DNA of 64,000 nucleotides from an uncultured Pseudomonadota bacterium (lineage in GTDB: Bacteria > Myxococcota_A > Bradymonadia > Bradymonadales > Bradymonadaceae). The notes beneath the pieces are model-generated. The model had not been told where the DNA came from, ran no database searches, and saw nothing but the letters and a program-made list of their open reading frames with translations. Each line of letters begins with the position of its first letter. Within the stretch, counting starts at the first letter, position 1. Position numbers and translations under genes: made by a program. Positions 61,803-64,000 of the stretch are shown one piece after another. The stretch covers positions 310,001 to 374,000 of the forward strand of contig CAJXPB010000003.1 in the NCBI GenBank assembly GCA_913057905.1, written 5' to 3'.

Positions 61803-62761
61803 CACCCTCCTCGTCTATGCCCGATACCGGCACACTGCGACATGACGACCCGACCATCCTCTTATTGGGGGCAACCGGTCAGATTGGTTGGGAGCTGGCT
61901 CGAACCCTGAGCCCACTGGGAAACCTGCTTACTCCGCCGCGCGAAGCCGTCGACCTTCTCGACCACGACGGACTCAGAGAATACGTCGTTCGCAAGGCGC
62001 CGGACGTCGTCGTCAACGCAGCCGCCTACACTGATGTCGATGGCGCCGAGTCGGACCGAGATACCGCCGAGGCCATCAACGCAGAAGCTCCCCGGGTACT
62101 CGCTTCGGCCGCTGATAAGATAGAGGCCCCCCTGATACACTATTCGACCGATTACGTCTTCGACGGCCGGAAAGCCGAACCCTACGAAGAATCCGACCCG
62201 ACGAATCCGCTCGGTGTCTATGGCGAGACGAAACGTCGCGGCGAAATCGCCGTCCAAGACGAGACGGAACGCGCCATCATTCTCAGAACGAGCTGGGTAT
62301 ATGGCCTTCGACGGAGCAACTTCCTGTTGACCATGCTTCGATTGGCAAAAACAAGAGACGAAATCGAAGTCGTCGACGATCAAATCGGCGCTCCCACGTG
62401 GAGCCGCGATGTCGCCGAAGCGACTTCGCAGATTCTTACAAAATGGGCCGTCGCAGACTTTCAACCTGATATCTCTGGAATCTACCACCTCACTGCGTCG
62501 GGCTCTACATCGTGGTCAAGTTTCGCCTCAGAGATTTTCGACTGCCCTGAAATCGGCGTTACCTCTACGAGGGTCACACCCGTTTCCTCGGAACGCTTCC
62601 AAAGCCCAGCGCCTCGACCCGTCTACTCCGTCCTCTCAACGGATAAGCTCCAAGATATTTTTGGTCTTGGGGTACCGAAGTGGGACTCTTCTCTCTACAG
62701 GTGTGTCGAAGAGTTGGAAATCCTGTCAGCCCACGATTTCAACCTCGGGGACGAGCGATGA
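61799..62761 (+). CDS. rfbD: dTDP-4-dehydrorhamnose reductase
   Basis: A 320-aa SDR-like enzyme that reduces dTDP-4-keto-rhamnose to dTDP-L-rhamnose. ILLLGATGQIGWELARTLS is the Rossmann start. VNAAAYTDVDGAESDRDTAEAIN near 80, YSTDYVFDGRKAEPYEE near 112 and VYGETKRRGE near 137 (catalytic YxxxK) are classic RmlD. A TTG at 61799 overlaps the rfbC stop. ATG 61817 is the other candidate and would remove six residues. The end overlaps the sulfotransferase start (ATGA). Confidence 0.95.
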   Translation: MTPSSSMPDTGTLRHDDPTILLLGATGQIGWELARTLSPLGNLLTPPREAVDLLDHDGLREYVVRKAPDVVVNAAAYTDVDGAESDRDTAEAINAEAPRVLASAADKIEAPLIHYSTDYVFDGRKAEPYEESDPTNPLGVYGETKRRGEIAVQDETERAIILRTSWVYGLRRSNFLLTMLRLAKTRDEIEVVDDQIGAPTWSRDVAEATSQILTKWAVADFQPDISGIYHLTASGSTSWSSFASEIFDCPEIGVTSTRVTPVSSERFQSPAPRPVYSVLSTDKLQDIFGLGVPKWDSSLYRCVEELEILSAHDFNLGDER

Positions 62762-63633
62762 TAAACTTTGGTCAGCAGCCGGTAATCATCGTCGGCATGC
62801 ATCGTTCTGGAACCAGTTTGGCGACCCGCATTCTTGAGAAACTCGGGCTCTTTGTAGGAAATGACTTAGAGTCCAACCATGAGTCAACGTTCTTCTTGGA
62901 CTTGAATGAGTGGTTGTTGAACCAAGCTGGCGCTTCATGGGACAACCCACACGCTTTTGAATACCTCGCCAACTCACACAGGGATTGGGAGTTGGCGCTT
63001 GATTACGCTGAATATCTGCTCAGCTCTCCGAGGAAACTGCAATACCTCGGACTGCGGCGTAGTGCCGAGCTACTATTCACTGGAGAAGACATTAAGTCTT
63101 GGGGCTGGAAGGACCCCAGGAACACAATTACGCTGCCTTTTTGGCTCGAATTGTTCCCGAATGCCAAGGTTTTGTGCATTGAGCGCCACGGGGTAGATGT
63201 TGCACGGAGCCTGCGGGACCGCCGGCGCCGAAAGGCGAAGGCTCATCGCGGACGATACGAGTCACTCCGCAACGCGCTTTCACCGATTTATTGGGCTCGT
63301 ATGAAGGAATCTGGCTTCGGAGGTTCCGTGCGCACCGCAACCCTAACAGGGGCATTTTCACTTTGGACCGAGTATGTCCAAAGCGCACACACGCACCTTC
63401 GTCAGTATGGAAACTCAATGACTGTCAGGTACGAGGACCTGTTGCAGTCACCTATGGACACCGTTGAGGATTTGGCCGAGTTCTGCGACCTCAGCCGGAC
63501 GTCGTTCGACAAGGACGAAATCGTCGAAAAAGTCGACGCTTCCCGCGCGTTCGCATACCGAGATTCACCGACCCTCAAGAAGTTTGCTTCGTCCGTATCG
63601 GATACCCTCGCCGAATACGGGTATTCTGCCTAA
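62758..63633 (+). CDS. Sulfotransferase-family protein (PAPS type)
   Basis: A 291-aa protein. PVIIVGMHRSGTSLATRILEK at residues 8-28 is the 5'-phosphosulfate binding loop of the Sulfotransfer_3/1 fold. DLNEWLLNQAG, a helical mid-part with WGWKDPRNTITLPFWLELF near 114-130, and RHGVDVARSLRDRRR near 141 (3'-phosphate-binding segment) follow. VRYEDLLQSPMDTVEDLAEF near 222-240 is a typical C-terminal box. It would transfer sulfate from PAPS to a glycan hydroxyl. The start overlaps rfbD by 4 bp. It is likely supplied by cysDNC. Confidence 0.9.
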   Translation: MINFGQQPVIIVGMHRSGTSLATRILEKLGLFVGNDLESNHESTFFLDLNEWLLNQAGASWDNPHAFEYLANSHRDWELALDYAEYLLSSPRKLQYLGLRRSAELLFTGEDIKSWGWKDPRNTITLPFWLELFPNAKVLCIERHGVDVARSLRDRRRRKAKAHRGRYESLRNALSPIYWARMKESGFGGSVRTATLTGAFSLWTEYVQSAHTHLRQYGNSMTVRYEDLLQSPMDTVEDLAEFCDLSRTSFDKDEIVEKVDASRAFAYRDSPTLKKFASSVSDTLAEYGYSA

Positions 63634-63660
63634 CTGTTCGCTTGCCGACGTCAGAGTTCC

Positions 63661-64000
63661 ATGACCCCACCCAATACAGTCGAACCAGAGAACCTAGGCG
63701 CCAAGGTCACGGCGTGCCTGCTGACATACAATCATCGGCATGTCCTACCCAGAGTTTTGGAATCACTCGAATGCCAGACATTGGGTGACTTCGAGCTGAT
63801 CATCAGCGACGATGGTTCGTCAGATGGGACCTGGCAATACGTATCGGATTGGTGTTCGAGCCGATCGTGGGCCAAAGCTATCAAGAACAATGGCTCCTCC
63901 TCGATGGCCTCGAATGCGAACCATGCATTTTCAGAGTCCGACACTCCCTTCGTGGCCTTGTTGCACCACGATGATCTCTATCGAAGGGACCTCCTTGAGA
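63661..64000 (+). CDS. Glycosyltransferase family 2, partial (3' end outside window)
   Basis: 113 codons are visible. VTACLLTYNHRHVLPRVLES at residues 15-34, then FELIISDDGSSDGTWQYV near 43-60 (nucleotide and metal-binding strand), and PFVALLHHDDLYRRDLLE near 95-112 where HDD forms the DxD metal site. This is a GT-A fold transferase of the capsule/O-antigen type. The frame runs open to the window edge. It starts 27 bp after the sulfotransferase stop and continues the same operon. The sugar and acceptor are unknown. Confidence 0.9.
   Translation, partial: MTPPNTVEPENLGAKVTACLLTYNHRHVLPRVLESLECQTLGDFELIISDDGSSDGTWQYVSDWCSSRSWAKAIKNNGSSSMASNANHAFSESDTPFVALLHHDDLYRRDLLE

Overview
The window reads as chromosomal DNA of a GC-rich, free-living, probably salt-adapted member of the former Deltaproteobacteria. 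Bradymonadales-like or myxobacterial relatives are my best guess. This is inferred from the acidic proteome, the many secreted lipoproteins carrying a MopE-like Cys/Asp motif and RCC1 repeats, an FHA protein, and an FkbM/Wzx/Wzc polysaccharide locus. No rRNA or tRNA was seen, so the placement is inference only.

Region 1 (1-34.4 kb) is mostly housekeeping. It holds sbcC (cut by the window edge) and sbcD, a WYL protein followed by a winged-helix-like membrane protein, YceI, ychF, and the glycolytic cluster gap-pgk-tpiA. Next come a DUF4241 protein and an OmpA-type protein followed by a very large L,D-transpeptidase lipoprotein. A minus-strand operon encodes an FHA protein, a degenerate MBL-fold protein, TrmN6, a lipoprotein and TlyA. 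A three-gene ABC/HlyD export operon is bracketed by a 179-bp direct repeat. DUF1015, a protein with three DsbA-like domains, an SDR, a glycosyltransferase and the sulfate-activation genes cysDNC follow.

Region 2 (34.4-50.1 kb) is the most unusual part, a patchwork of paralogous secreted lipoproteins. Four genes encode six copies of a regular eight-cysteine module (C-x5-C-x13-15-C-x14-16-C-x9-C-x6-C-x8-11-C-x10-C) that I do not recognise. Two encode DUF1554-like lectin-type lipoproteins, and three encode RCC1 seven-blade propeller lipoproteins with one cysteine pair per blade. Between them lies a dispersed palindromic element, 108 bp in its long form, whose outer stem varies in sequence but keeps pairing. 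A methyltransferase, glycosyltransferase and flippase block sits between two near-identical RCC1 gene/repeat units, which suggests rearrangement by recombination. A DUF234-type ATPase and a stand-alone EF-Tu-domain-like protein are also here.

Region 3 (50.1-64 kb) is a surface-polysaccharide locus. It has two FkbM methyltransferases (one with a G10 tract), a UDP-sugar pyrophosphorylase plus a duplicated 3' fragment of it, a WecA/MraY-type initiating transferase, a UDP-glucuronate decarboxylase and a Wzc-type tyrosine autokinase. It continues with a ligase/polymerase-TPR protein, rmlA-rmlC-rmlD, a PAPS-type sulfotransferase and a truncated GT2. The cysDNC genes upstream could supply PAPS for sulfating this polysaccharide (inference).
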